64,000 bases of DNA from Gerris lacustris (taxonomy: Eukaryota; Arthropoda; Insecta; Hemiptera; Gerridae), in assembly GCA_951217055.1 (NCBI GenBank), contig OX578285.1:49602024-49666023 (forward strand), read 5' to 3'. The stretch's first letter is position 1; the number at the start of each line of letters is the position of its first letter. Positions 46,142-58,176 of the stretch are shown here, in pieces. Under the pieces are notes generated by a model. It was not told the DNA's origin. It did no database searches and worked only from the letters and a program-made list of their open reading frames with translations. The position numbers were made by a program, and so were the translations under genes.

Positions 46142-46680
46142 AATGAGACTTTTATGTTCATAGAGACAGACTTTTATCAGAAAGCATAGTGTTTTTTTAT
46201 TACATTCCTTTTAATCGAATGAGACTTTTTAGTTCTAATGTATGTGCTAAATGATCATCCTTAGAAAACACAGTGTAATTATATTCCTTTTTATAGAATG
46301 AGACTTTTATGTTCATAGTGACAGACTTTTATCAGAAAGCATAGTGTTTTTTTATTACATTCCTTTTAATCGAATGAGACTTTTTAGTTCTAATGTATGT
46401 GGTAAAAGATCATCCTTAGAAAACACAGTGTAATTATATTCCTTTTTATAGAATGAGACTTTTATGTTCATAGTGACAGACTTTTATCATAAAGCATAGT
46501 GTTTTTTTATTACATTCCTTTTAATCGAATGAGACTTTTTAGTTCTAATGTATGTGCTAAAAGATCATCCTTAGAAAACACAGTGTAATTATATTCCTTT
46601 TTATAGAATGAGACTTTTATGCTCTAATGTATGTCCTAAAAGATCATCCTTAGGAAACACAGTGATATTACATTCCTTTT
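46142..46680. repeat. 155-bp satellite made of two related ~77-bp halves
   Basis: Units start at 46142, 46297, 46452 and 46607, an exact 155-bp step; the fourth is partial. Each unit has two halves, both opening AATGAGACTTTT and both ending in an ACAGTGT or ATAGTGT word then ATTACATTCCTTTT or AATTATATTCCTTTT. The dimer is now the copying unit, since full units are more alike than the halves. Confidence 0.9.
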
Positions 46681-47210
46681 TAACTAAGTTCAATATATTC
46701 GTACATAAATACATGAATGCAAAAGTAATTAAACTTAAATATATAAATAATAAATGCTTAGAATATAAATAAAAGGTAAAAGGTACGTGAAATCTCTTTA
46801 ACAGAGTTTTTTCTCAATTTGAAAACTTCACAGAGGAAACTATATGTTTTCTTACAAAGGTCTCTTTTATAAGAAACCATAAGAATCCCAACTTAAAATG
46901 GCTTTTCAAAGTTTCTGACTCGACGGCCAAAGGGAAAAAAAAGCCTGCGGTGAAATAGGTGTAGAGGCAAACGGAGACGAAACCAGCGACATGGATCGAT
47001 TCCCTAGCTGCACTAGATAGACCATCGCTAAACGTATAAAACTTCCTAACGTATAGATCAAAGGAAACAACCAAGTAAAATACATCTTCAACGCTATACT
47101 TTCAAAATGGTTTTCACTTACATTTTTTGTTTTATCCCTGACAAACCAATTGTTCTGCCAAGCGAGCAAGAGGATAAGACATTTTTCCTTATTTCCCCGA
47201 TATGATTTAT

Positions 47211-47214
<4 letters not shown>

Positions 47215-47285
<71 letters not shown>
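47215..47285. repeat. (AT)n microsatellite, about 35 units
   Basis: Uninterrupted AT dinucleotides. The isoleucine/tyrosine frames across it are artefacts. Confidence 0.97.
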
Positions 47286-47290
<5 letters not shown>

Positions 47291-47916
47291 AACACACGTA
47301 ACGTGTATAACGTTTATCCGACTTGGACGTGGAAAAAAGTGATGTTGGAAAGATTTTATTTTTTTGGACTTTATTGAGATTCTTGAAAAGAATCTATAGG
47401 AGCGTGACATTCAACATAAGTACATAAGTACACATAGCAAGAAAATATAGGCGAGTATCTTTAAAATAAACAAACTCCATGGCTTGAGTGATTTTCAAAA
47501 ATAAATAAATATACATTATAACTCAGTATTAAACCAAGTAGAATAAAGTATAATTGAAAGTTTTTTTTTTATCACTAGATTCGACGTTAACTTTTTAATT
47601 CTACATAATACCTATTGACATATTCTTGTTGGTCACTCAGACCAGGTATGTCGAAATCTTATCTTAATTGAAATCTTAATTAAAATGATAAATATGAATG
47701 TCTTCAAGAATACTTGTTGTAATTACTGTTAAACCGCAGTTGGAAGATGGTAAAGGCAGTTTTATGTCAATCACAATGGCCACCTTTACCATACAATATC
47801 TTTACATTTTTACAACAAAACACGTTCAACAACATTAAATATAGTATGTAAAGAAATATCGTAGAAGTATCGTAAATCGGCATAACCTGTTCGATGCAAC
47901 CTTCCTCGCTTGAATC

Positions 47917-48569
47917 CAAGGATCTTATAAAATAGGGATGGAGCACTAAGTATACCTCCTGGGTAAAAAAAGTGTCCACAAGAACTAGGAAAAATATCTA
48001 CATAAAATTACGACTGCGCATGCTCAGAACTTTTTAGTAGGACGAATTTCTTCCCGACTGTTATTCGTCGTTTATTTTGAATAAAAGGTTACAATCTAAC
48101 ATTTTTTTAATCAAGTTTTTAATTAAATATTTTCTTGTTTTAAGGGTTTTTTTTATATTAATTTACAGTTTTAACTTTAATAATACATAAATAAAATTTA
48201 ATTATTTGAATAGTTTTTAATAATCGAATAATTAATATTAATTAATTTAGAAACGGGTTGTTTCTATTGCAGAATAAGATTTTATTCTACAAAATTGACA
48301 CAGTTTACCTTTTCAAAAAAATTATAGTGAATAAATAAAAATGTAATACATACAATTTTAAAAAGTTTAAGGTAAATATTATACATATATATAAAATTAT
48401 AAATATTAAACGCGAGCGGAAGACAATTAGTTTTAAAAATAACATAACCTGATGGAATTCTTTTTCATCTTCTACAGTTATAACCATAATGAAAGGTAAT
48501 CTATCCCACTAGATTTTCCAAGTTCTTGGCGACACTTTTTTCGCTTATCCCTATTTTATAAGAACCTTG
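47917..48569. mobile_element. 653-bp hAT MITE
   Basis: TIRs CAAGGATCTTATAAAATAGG and inverse CCTATTTTATAAGAACCTTG differ at one position in 20. The flanks show an exact 8-bp duplication CTTGAATC at 47909-47916 and 48570-48577. A second paired word, AAAAAAGTGTC-CAAGAAC, lies further in on both sides. Non-coding and AT-rich. Confidence 0.92.
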
Positions 48570-48577
48570 CTTGAATC

Positions 48578-49187
48578 ACTTGATCATTTCGTGTGATCAG
48601 ATAGGCATCACTGTAAGCGCAATCGACTCGGCGACGTAGCATATGTGTGGAGCACAAATTGACTCCATGCAGACGATTTCCAGCCCTCCATAAGACTAGG
48701 TCGTGGAGCATACCGGCAGGTGCACGTGCCAATTAAATACATGTAACTTCTAATTTTTCAACATTTTTCATTAAAGTTAGTCTTAGGTCCTTCAGCGCAT
48801 GTTTAATTTTATGCAACTTTAATTCACACTAAGTCCAAGTCCGGTTCGAAGACGTCAGGAACGTACGCATCTATGCAGCCTACGTTCGTCACACGGGCTA
48901 AGTCCATTTAAATATAATTTATATTTTTATTAATGAATTCGTCAATTTAAATTCCGTGTGAATGATATTGTTTTAGTGCGTAATAATTTTGTGAATAAAC
49001 CTAACTCTTATTAATGGTGTATAAATGGGTGTGTGAATGAAACCTAATTTGTAGCTTCATCAGATTTATTGTCTGTATTTGATTGTCGGTCCAAATTACA
49101 ATTCATCTTGATCAATTAAATTCTATTTACGTAGACATAATTGCTTGTATGTAACATACATGTGGCACATAATGCCGTAGATTTTTA
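48578..49187. other. No gene recognised
   Basis: A more balanced stretch at 48590-48740, then AT-rich. No supported feature. Confidence 0.35.
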
Positions 49188-49615
49188 GGCACTAATTTAC
49201 TTCAGCACCCCTCTTGGTTCTTAACAATAGTCTGCCCTACAAAAGTCTCAAAGGTTTGAGTGTTTGTCTTCCAAAGACATTGAGACTCCTGGGAAAATTT
49301 CATTACGCTATTTTAAAGTCTTATCACGTGTAAGACTAAATTGTATACAGAAAACTGTAGGACAATGAGTTCTACCGTTTTCTTAGCGTACATCTAAAAT
49401 TCCTTTGTCATAACAGTTAATTAGAATAAGGGATATCATCACATTTATATAAACAAGAGTGATATTCCTTTGTCCCAAGGTACATTGGACTAAATATCCC
49501 ATTGTCATAATAGTAATTTAGACTAAGGAATATATACTATTCTGTATATGTTCCTTTGTCTAAATAACTAATTAAGACAAAGGGATATAGAGGGTGCTTA
49601 AATTAAAAAAAGTCC
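49188..49615 (-). mobile_element. 430-bp TIR element, copy 1
   Basis: Inverse of 57746-58176. Left GGCACTAATTTACTTCAGCA and right TGCTTAAATTAAAAAAAGTCC are the diverged TIRs. CTGCCCTACAAAAGTCTCAA, CATTGAGACTCCTGGG and alternating GACAAAGGGATAT / ATATTCCTTTGTC words fill the body. No coding. Confidence 0.8.
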
Positions 49616-49904
49616 ATCTTTTTTATAATATAATATCATTTGTTCGTTTTTATTTCTTTTCCTTTTTTCAGGTGGTCCTTTGGGTATTTTTCAGTTACAT
49701 ATTTTTGGAATATCAATTCCTTTGAGGTACTCATACAAGGTTCAAACTCTATGAGCCTAACAGTTTGTTTTCAGGTTTATTTTTAGAGATTAGACTTTTG
49801 TTCAGTACAATATACTTTTCATTAAAATAATTTTTATTAAAAACTGATATTACAATTTGGTGTAGGACACATGTTCCCCTGAACATGCTTTCCAAGAGAT
49901 TTTA

Positions 49905-50145
49905 TTAGTTGCATGGACGACGATAAATGGTTTATTAGTTGCATGGACGATGATAAATGGTTTATTAGTTGCATGGACGACGGATAAATGGTTTATTAGT
50001 TGCATGGCCGACGATAAATGGTTTATTAGTTGCACGGACGACGATAAATGGTTTATTAGTTGCACATGGACGACGATAAATGGTTTATTAGTTCCACGGA
50101 CGACGATAAATGGTTTATTAGTTGCATGGACGACGATAAAAAAGT
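49905..50145. repeat. 30-bp minisatellite, eight units
   Basis: Unit ATTAGTTGCATGGACGACGATAAATGGTTT with single-base variants. Two units have small insertions (31 and 32 bp). Because 30 is a multiple of three, long frames appear on both strands, but the indels break them and there is no other sign of coding. Confidence 0.92.
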
Positions 50146-52228
50146 ACTTTATATGTTTTTTTAAGCATAAATTTTTGATCCAAACGGAGACTATCTACAA
50201 ATTAGTAGTAGTAAGGTGAGATATTAGTTAGAAAATACTTAAGTTAAAACACCCTGTACAGTTATAGTTAACATTAGACGTACAAGTTCAAGTGTTTATT
50301 AAACTTATAGTAACACTTCACCGGCATTAAATTATTAAAAAACAATAGCGTCAAAGTGCAAAGTTAAGCCATGAAAATGTTAATACCGAGTCGACCCCCC
50401 CCCCCCTCGTTTCAGTTGTGATTCTCGTGCAGATTATACCAGAAGGTAAACCGGTGAGACAAAAAGTACAGTGACAGGTAAGACGAGAATATTAAGTTTC
50501 TAGGCCGACGATTTCGTGGCTAAGGGAAAAGTCGAGGAAACGTCCAAAGTAAGTAGAGGAAAAAATTAACCCCACTCACGTATTATTATTAAAAGTTATA
50601 AGTTACCGAGAGAAACGGAGGTCGTGATTATTCAGGCAGCGGAGGGAACCGAGAAAAAATTAAAAGGAAAGCCTGCACAGCGGGTCGCTTCGATAATGGA
50701 TTCTCGTCTTTCTTATCAGAAGAAGCACCCCCTTCTTCGCCGAGCCATAAAAACCCGACCATTGCAACGAGAGGGGAGACTCCTAGAAGCCCAACTTGTT
50801 TTTTTTTCCGCAGGGGAATTTTTTCCTCGCTAAAGTAAAGATAATGGTTAATATCAGGCGGTTAGATACGGGACGAGGCAAGCCCGAGATAAGAGGGAGC
50901 ATTAGCAGATGCCAGGTATTGACTGATGTCTTGAACCTGTATCACTGGTGAAGCCATCACCTCAACCTCAAACTGCTTTCACACACATTCCTTATCACAG
51001 GCCGTCATCAACCCAGTCATATCCACCTCAACAACAGTCACATTTCCATATTGACTTTTTAAAAGTAAGTTATTTCTATAATATTGATAATATATTATGT
51101 ATAATCAATGTAGCAATAAACATATTAATATAAATCAAATCAGTTTTGGACTTCATTCTATAAGCCTACACAGGATAAACAAGAAGGACAGTCCATGGAC
51201 GAAGTCATGGAAATGACAAAAGGGCTCTTTGTCCCAAGGATTTACTATATCCCTCAGGGATATAGGGGGCGTCTTTCCAAAAATTGTAATATACCGCCTA
51301 TCATTTTAAGGTTGGCTTAAGGAAACAAGGTTTTTCTCCCCCTTGCACCGCTAGAGTCCTTAAAAGAAATTCACTCTAAGTGACATCGGCCGAAACCAGC
51401 AAGCGCCTCAAGTTTAGTCAGCAGAGATACTAAAACACTCTGTCAATGAAAAAGAACTTCTTTCAAGTCTTAACTGTAGAGAATTCCATGCCTGCGTCTC
51501 ACACTTATTACTGCTTCTTAGTATTAATGGGGTTGGGTTTCGGGAAGATAAGATGTTCTTTAAAGGCAACCTTACTTTGAGTTCCAATCACCCAAAATCT
51601 TCTTTATAAAAACCCTAAAAGGCTTTCAATTTGTAAAAAAAAAAAAAATTAGGATGCTGCAGTGGGGCTTATCCCTATAAGGGATTTATTTTTATTACCG
51701 TCAGTAATTGTGTAATTTCGGCTAACGTACTTACATACTTATTTTTTTCCCCATTATGTTCCGATTGATGCAGCTACAGGTAAGGGAACGTAGTAGGTAT
51801 AGCAACCTGACATTACAACGTGCATTGATGCGCTCTTTTTTATGTAAAACGAATCGAAGCCGAATTATTATCGGTGTTTGGTTCAAGATAGAGTGCTTTA
51901 AGCTATACGGACATTTAAGACAATTATTTCCTACAAGGATTAAATGATAGATCTTATAAAACATCTTATGTTGTGGCCATGTTTATCGAAAGCGAACTAA
52001 TGATTCTAATACTGAAATTCGATGCCTAAGGGGGACAAAAGAGGAAAATAAAGAAAGAATAGAAATTAAGCCCTGACTAATCTTTAAAAGTTAGGATGTT
52101 AAAGTTAATACATAAAGTTAATTTTGTTTAAAATTTAATGGATTTAAAAAGCTCTGTGGCATCTAGTTATTTTTGCAAATTAAAATAACTTCATTGTTTC
52201 TTGACTCTTTATTATAAACCCATCGATT

Positions 52229-52265
<37 letters not shown>

Positions 52266-52549
52266 CAAAATTTCGATCTTTAGCGATCTTGAAAATATTA
52301 TGTAGGGTTACATTTTTTTAAAAACCAACACTTATCAGAAGTGAGTTTCTCCAAACAAATCAATTTGGTGAGTTCGTGTCACATCAACAATTCATTTAAC
52401 CGCCGATTATTCACCTCGGAAGATGCGAGATACATTAATGTCACAATTCAAAGAAAAATATGAAATGCACTCGTCTCTTGGAATCCAACAATTTGTTTTC
52501 ATTTCTCTAAAAAGATGTGGGATAGTAGGCAGAAGATTTCTACCTAACT
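50146..52549. other. No gene supported
   Basis: 50450-51070 is less AT-rich and has splice-like signals (TTTTTTTTTCCGCAG at about 50799-50813, AAAAGTAAGT at about 51061-51070) but no frame linking them. A small hairpin of ATATCCCTCAGGGATAT lies at 51248-51264. An A run lies at 52232-52260. Confidence 0.35.
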
Positions 52550-53485
52550 TCATCTTCTTTTTCTTTCGCTGGCGCTACAGACTCCACAGGTCCCTCGCCT
52601 AACGGACTCGCTGGCTCCAGATTGTCCGATCCACCGTCCATCGGACCCCGGTCGCCAACATGTCTCCCTCAACCGCATCCCTCCATCGAGCCCTAGGTCG
52701 TCCCGGAGGACATATGAGTCCCACAGGTCTGCAGTCAAAGGTCCTCCATGCCATGCTCGTCCCATCCATTCTTCTCACGTGCCCATACCACCGTAGACGC
52801 ATTAATTTTATATATGTTGAGAGTGGAGCCTCCACAAACAACTCCCTCAGTTCTTGGTTTGATCTCATTCTCCACTCCTCCCCATCCCTGACTGGACCAA
52901 AAATTCGCCCCAGGACCCTCCTCTCAAAAATGTCTAGTCTTGAGCAGGTGTCCCGAGTGAGGGACCATGCTTCGCTACCGTACGTAACTACAGGGCGGAT
53001 CAACTTTTATACAACAGAAGCTTTGTTGTCCTAGTCAGGTTCCGGCTTCTCATAAGCTTACTTAATCCGAAATAGGCACGATCTCCTGCTGTTATCCTAG
53101 CTTTCACTTCTACTGCTTCCTCGGCCAACTTTGTCACAGTGGACCCTATAGGAACTTGAACTGGTCCACCACCTCAAAATCTCGGCCGTCAATGCTAGAT
53201 TGGTGTCTTCTTCTCCTCCTAGACACAAACATTATTTTTGACTTGCTGTCGTTTACTCTGAGGCCATGCTTGTTAGCTTCTAACTCGAGGCACTTGAACG
53301 TCTCTACCATACCTGTTTTTGTCCTTCCAATGATATCTAGGTCATCCGCCAAACCCAGGGCAAGTTTCGCTTTACTGAACACTGTGCCCGTCCTAACGTC
53401 TAGCCCTGCATCACACACTGCCTTCTGGAGCACTATGTTAAATAGGAGTGGTGATAAGGGGTCACCTTGTCATAGCCCACATAAG
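52550..53485 (-). pseudogene. LINE reverse transcriptase fragment, broken
   Basis: Minus-strand translation starts with GDPLSPLLFNIVLQKAV (RT fingers/palm turn), then ALGLADDLDIIGRT, where ADD is the catalytic motif, and ANKHGLRVNDSKSKIMFVSR. After a frame break it resumes with RPVVTYGSEAWSL, VLGRIFGPVRDGEEWRMRSN, RLRWYGHVRRMD and PPGRPRARWRDAVEGDM, the C-terminal region of endonuclease/reverse-transcriptase LINEs common in arthropods. The endonuclease and the N-terminal RT are absent, and at least one frameshift (about 53010-53145) and a stop next to QGDPLSP show it is dead. Codon use is much more GC-rich than the flanks. The clade is not certain (RTE-like or related). Confidence 0.85.
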
Positions 53486-53633
53486 TGGTTCTACCTAATT
53501 AGGTGAAAGAATGTATTTGTGTGAAATTGTGAATCGTGTGAAAGAAGGTGTCTTCAGAAAGTTAAAATTAATGCAAACCAGTGCCTAGAGATACAAATGA
53601 ATTGTCAAATATTTTCAATACTTTTATATTAGC

Positions 53634-53960
53634 TTGCTTTCTTGTTTGTTTGTTTGTTTTTGTGTCCGGTACAAATCTGGCAATCGATTTTTAACTAACT
53701 TCCTGACTAAGTAGAAAGCAAGCTGAAACTTGCACAGATTATGTATTTCCGATGACAATACAATAATCAGTAATTGATTTTTCAAATTGATTACTATTAG
53801 CCGATAAATCACTAAATATCTTAAATATTTAGGCGGTCAAATTCAAAATCAATTGTAAACAGACAAGACCAGCGACAGCTAAGGAAATCCACAAGGAAAA
53901 TTTAAAAACGTAGAATATAAAAAGTTATTTTTATCTTGCATTATTCCTTGATTCACTTCA
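53634..53960. repeat. Dispersed repeat, family F copy
   Basis: Matches 10913-11010 and 11550-11610: GCTTGCTTTCTTGTTTGTTT, CAATCGATTTTTAACTAACT, AATTTAAAAACGTAGAATAT. Non-coding. Confidence 0.6.
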
Positions 53961-54699
53961 CGTAATGTTTAATAAATAATATTTTCCTTGAAGGAAAAAA
54001 CATGTCTACCAAATTGTATGAATACAATTTACTGGTGCACTAGCTAGAAAAATGTATTTCCGACAATAATGACTTTATTGTAACCATTTTAGAACGAAAT
54101 ATATAAATATTGCCAACCGTAGTCACTTCATACAATGTTAAAATCGATAATTGTTTGTCGCAGTAATATATATATACGGTGTGCAGCATGGAACTTGCTT
54201 TGAGAAGATTAATCGATAACATCCTGAAACTTGGTCCCTGGGCTTTGAAACAAGCGCTAGTAATGGCGAAATAATGATTTTTTAACCACTCCATGGGGGG
54301 GGGGGGGGTTAAACATTCACATTTATCACTTTACCAGATCTACAACATTGCCTTAGTTTATTTGACTCCGTCGTTCCGGACCGATTCACAGAAATCAGCT
54401 TAAAACACCCGGCCAAATAGACCGTAAGTGTACCGAAAAACAAGATAAAAAACAATGGAAACAAATAGCAGCTTAATAGCTTCTCAAAAATAATTTAAGT
54501 ATAAGAAACAGTAAAATCAGTAAAATTTTATAGTTTTACGTCACAGTGTAATTATATTACCTATGTTGGGTGTGGCTTACATAAGATCTTTTTTTAGCTA
54601 CTGGAAAAAGGAAGGATATAGAACAAGAAAGCTGTAAGTTTAGCTTTCTCATACAGATATAGTTTGGTAGTGGTGCGAAAATACCATTTAGAGATTTAA
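53961..54699. other. No gene; G run at about 54295
   Basis: AT-rich. A run of about 14 G near 54295-54308. Nothing else. Confidence 0.35.
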
Positions 54700-55105
54700 A
54701 TGAATTTCCAAAAGAAATTTTAAAAAAGACATTTTAAAAAATATCTGTCTGTTGTCTGCAGTCAGTCGTCTGTGAGACGCATGGAGCCTAAACTACTGGG
54801 CTGATTTCGACGAAATTTGGCATACTTGATCAGAAAAATCATACCCCGAGGCGAAATCTAGAAATGAATTTTAGCTCCAAATTAGGGGGCACCATCCCGC
54901 CAAAAATAAAATACTGAAAAAAAAAGTTGTTCATCAAAAACGGTTCTGACGATATTGATATATAACAATACAAAAATGTAGTCCATATATTGAAATGTAT
55001 AAGTGGCTTCCCCGGGAAAAATACAGTTACTCGGAAAATAGGATTAAAATACGGACTGTGAGAAGCCGGGTTCGATTCACCGCATACTTTGTTTTTAAGT
55101 TGAAC
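54700..55105 (+). repeat. Dispersed repeat with B-box-like end, copy 2
   Basis: Diverged partner of 38860-39250: AGCCTAAACTACTGGGCTGA, AAATTTGGCATACTTGATCA, GAAAAATCATACCCCGAGGC and the end GCCGGGTTCGATTC. Confidence 0.65.
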
Positions 55106-55294
55106 GAACAACCCTTAAATTCGCTAGTTTATTTTTCTACTAATGTCCTACCTTATTAGCAATGCAAAAATCATACTACGAATATGCTCTCGTGTTAAAT
55201 AATTATCACTCGTGTAGCGCCTACAGATGTGATTATATTCTCCTATAAACATGGCTTTCCATTTCAGTACATGAACATAAAGAAAATATAAGAA

Positions 55295-55465
55295 AAACAG
55301 GTCAAGTGTATGCTAGTCAGCACACAGCGAGGGTCTATCACAGTATTTTTTTAAGTAGTAGCAATTGATTGTGGCTTTTAAAATGCTACAAAGCCTACTT
55401 TGAACTATCCTATGGGTCTGATATTCTCCAAACACATGAAAAAAACTTTTGATAAAGTATTTATC
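55295..55465. repeat. Family F copy (middle part)
   Basis: Matches 10735-10915: AACAGGTCAAGTGTATGCTA, GCTTTTAAAATGCTACAAAG and GTCTGATATTCTCCAAACAC. Confidence 0.6.
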
Positions 55466-55565
55466 GCCTTCCAATTGTTAACATTCCTATCCTGAGCGGC
55501 CGGTAAAGTTCCATTTTACAGCCCTGGGGCCTGTAAAAATGCATGCTTTATCTTTACAGGGCCAC

Positions 55566-55705
55566 TAGTAGTTCGAGAAGCGGCCGCTTCCTGGCCGCGG
55601 CGCGGCATGCAGGAAGCGCTAGTAGTTCTCGGGCTGCTAGTTCGAGAATCGGCCGCTTCCTGGCCGCGGCGCGGCGCGCAGGTAGCGCTAGTAGTTCTCA
55701 GCGTC
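55566..55705. repeat. GC-rich tandem duplication, about 73 bp
   Basis: CGGCCGCTTCCTGGCCGCGG occurs twice with matching surroundings (TAGTTCGAGAA before, GCGCTAGTAGTTCTC after). It is internally palindromic (AGCGGCCGCT). A sharp GC island in AT-rich DNA. It may be a short hairpin element copied in tandem. Confidence 0.75.
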
Positions 55706-55849
55706 AGCTATTCAATTAGTAACAATCAATATTTTTATAACTGCGGTTTGTTTTGGTACTGATGTAACCTTAATATGCATTTATTGTTTTGAAGATTACG
55801 GCAAAATAGTTTGCATGTTTAGAAATTAGTTTACATGTGGTGGATGATA

Positions 55850-55985
55850 AAATAGTGTACGCACCACGAGCAGTAAGCGACATGACAGGCCTCGGGCGTT
55901 AAACTCACTCGTGCTTTCAAACTTCGCCCTCGGCCTGTAATAACGCCCTTACAGCTCTAGGTACGTAAATAGCTATTATGTGCCA
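55850..55985. repeat. Small hairpin repeat
   Basis: GACAGGCCTCGGGCGTTAAA and GCCCTCGGCCTGTAATAACG are partial inverses around CACTCGTGCTTTC. MITE-like but without a clear TIR or target duplication. Confidence 0.45.
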
Positions 55986-55989
55986 CTGA

Positions 55990-57745
55990 ACAGGACTATA
56001 ATCATATAAATACATAAAGAGATTAATTATAAATAAAAACGTATTTTGTAAAAAAAAAAAAATCTAAATTTCCAAAAAGTGGTATCTTTACTTTTCGTCG
56101 AAGCTAGACGGGGGCACACACAGGAAAATATAAGGGTCCTTGGTTTTGCCTACGGACCCTAAAAAATAAATCAATAGGAAAAGAATCTTTCATTTAAAAA
56201 TCGACAATCGGAAAGGCAGTATACTGAGAAGCTTCTTGTTATTCCAATATCTGATACGGAGTAATATTAAAAAAATATCTTTTTGAATAAGAAAGGGTCC
56301 TCTTAACATAAAAAAATACATTTAAGGACCTGAGAGAATAAGTTACTCATACGGAACATTGTTAAAAAGCTTATTTTTATATTAAAAGAACCCTACTCGA
56401 AAACTACTAGCACAGAGGGTAACCTGCTGTATCGAGAATTCTCCCATACATAAAAAAATACAAAAATAAATACAAAATTCAGACTTGCTAAGGATTACAA
56501 TCTTAGGATAACACACAGAACAATATTAGTACCACGCTAATGAATACCGAGTATTAGATTTTAAACTGTCCGTTAAGAAGAGAAATCTTTGTCGAATAAA
56601 TCTATGTAGACGTCGCGTCGGGTCGCTTCTAAAAGTTAAGATTTGAAGTGCTGCAGATCACAATTAGTTGACAATCCGAATATCACAATAGTTTTTATAA
56701 TAGATTCTTGAAAATAAATCTACTATTTTAATTTTCTCACTGACAGAGTCTAAATACCATGGATGCAGTACGACAGCACATGAATAAAAGGATTCCCACA
56801 GACTTCGCAAATTCAAGACAATATAGAATATAGATTATCGTGGAAATCTGTTATTTCTATCAATCGAATAATCTATCAGACGTTGTGACAGGTACCTGGG
56901 TGGAGGGAATCGATAAACCCGACCCTGGGGCATACTCGGCAGAAAAAAAAAATCTTTCCGGGATATAAAGGGAGGAAAAGAAAAAAAAATGACTGACGAG
57001 GGTAGATAGTGGCTCTGAGCCGGGCAGGCCACGTGTCCCACCCTACAGCTAGACCGCAACATCCCACCGTTCAATTGTCCGAAACATCTTCTGCGTCCTT
57101 CCTATTAATACCTACCGGATATTACGATTGTAGAGAGCTAACCGAATTACTAAGAGAATACAATACAGACCTGATTACACCGACCATGCGGACCCACGGC
57201 CTCACGACAAATCGACTCTATCCTTAAGCTTATTAACTTAAGGGTAATTCGGAGTCGATTAACTAGTGGCACAAGCGAACTATTATCGCTCCACGGATCT
57301 CGGATTGCGAATAAGAACCTACGACCTAATTAGCCGTCGAGAGATCTATATTTCGCCTTAAACGAATTTACCGCTTTGCTTAGAGAGCTCAGTTTAACTC
57401 TAATTACGCTCTAGTACTCTACGTCTAGAGCTTCTATTCGGTTTAAAACGGTCTCTCAAGTCTCAAGTGGCTCTCATGCTGGGCTCGAAGTCACGCCCAC
57501 GTCTCCCTCTCTAAGAGGTCTGTCTCATGTCGAGTGTAGCACCTCGATTTGGGTGTAACGACTTCACTATTTCGTTTTAATAGTGTTTGTTCTGTTCTAA
57601 TGCAAGCCTCCTGATTAGCCTTCGAGTCGTACTGCCGTTTTGCATCGTAAACAGTACAAGAGGTTTACTTACTTTACTTAGATAGAATACTGTAACATCA
57701 CAGTTTTTAGAGGTTAGTTCCTTCATTAAATCCGTAATTAAATAT
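55990..57745. other. No gene supported; repeat fragment at left
   Basis: 56030-56110 shares AAAGTGGTATCTTTACTTTT with 11680. 56870-57660 is compositionally balanced with a 72-codon frame (57009-57227) of no known domain. It may be low-copy host DNA or an old element. Confidence 0.35.
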
Positions 57746-58176
57746 GGTACTTTTTTACTTTAGCACCCCCCTATATTTCGTTGTCTTAATAGCAATTTAG
57801 ACAAAGGAACATAAACAGAGTAGTATATATTCCTTAGTCTAAATTTCAATTAAGACAAAGGGATATTTAATCCCGTATCTTGGGACAAAGGAATATCACA
57901 CATGTCTATATAAATTTGATAATATCCCTTAGTCTAATTACCTATTTTAAGACAAAGTAATATTAAATATACACTAAGAAAACTGTAGAACTCATTTTCC
58001 TTCAGATTTCGGTTAAAGATTTAGTCTTACACATGATAAGACTCAATCTTAAAATAAAGTAATAAAACTGCCCCAGGAGTCTCAATGTCTTGGGCAGACA
58101 AACACACAAACCTTTGAGACTTTTGTTGGGCAGACTATTGTTCAGAACCAAGGGGGTGCTAAAGTAAAAAAGTGCC
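57746..58176 (+). mobile_element. 431-bp TIR element, copy 2
   Basis: TIRs GGTACTTTTTTACTTTAGCA and inverse TGCTAAAGTAAAAAAGTGCC differ at one position in 20. Body as in 49188-49615, opposite orientation. Three GACAAAGG-ATAT words alternate with inverse ATAT-CCTTAGTC words. No transposase. Confidence 0.85.

Noticed and set aside
46142..46680. CRISPR-like array
   Set aside because: The spacing is exact but there are no variable spacers. It is a head-to-tail satellite in eukaryotic DNA.
47150..47410. Isoleucine/tyrosine frames across the AT run
   Set aside because: Translation of a dinucleotide microsatellite.
50927..51070. Possible exon with a P/Q/S-rich product ending at a GTAAGT donor
   Set aside because: An in-frame TGA lies directly upstream (50924) and no acceptor fits between it and the frame. 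Low-complexity composition.
57009..57227. 72-codon frame with a YYDCRELTELLREYNTD segment, faintly like short segments of viral capsid proteins
   Set aside because: Too short and isolated, with no neighbouring genes of a virus-like element and no second conserved segment.
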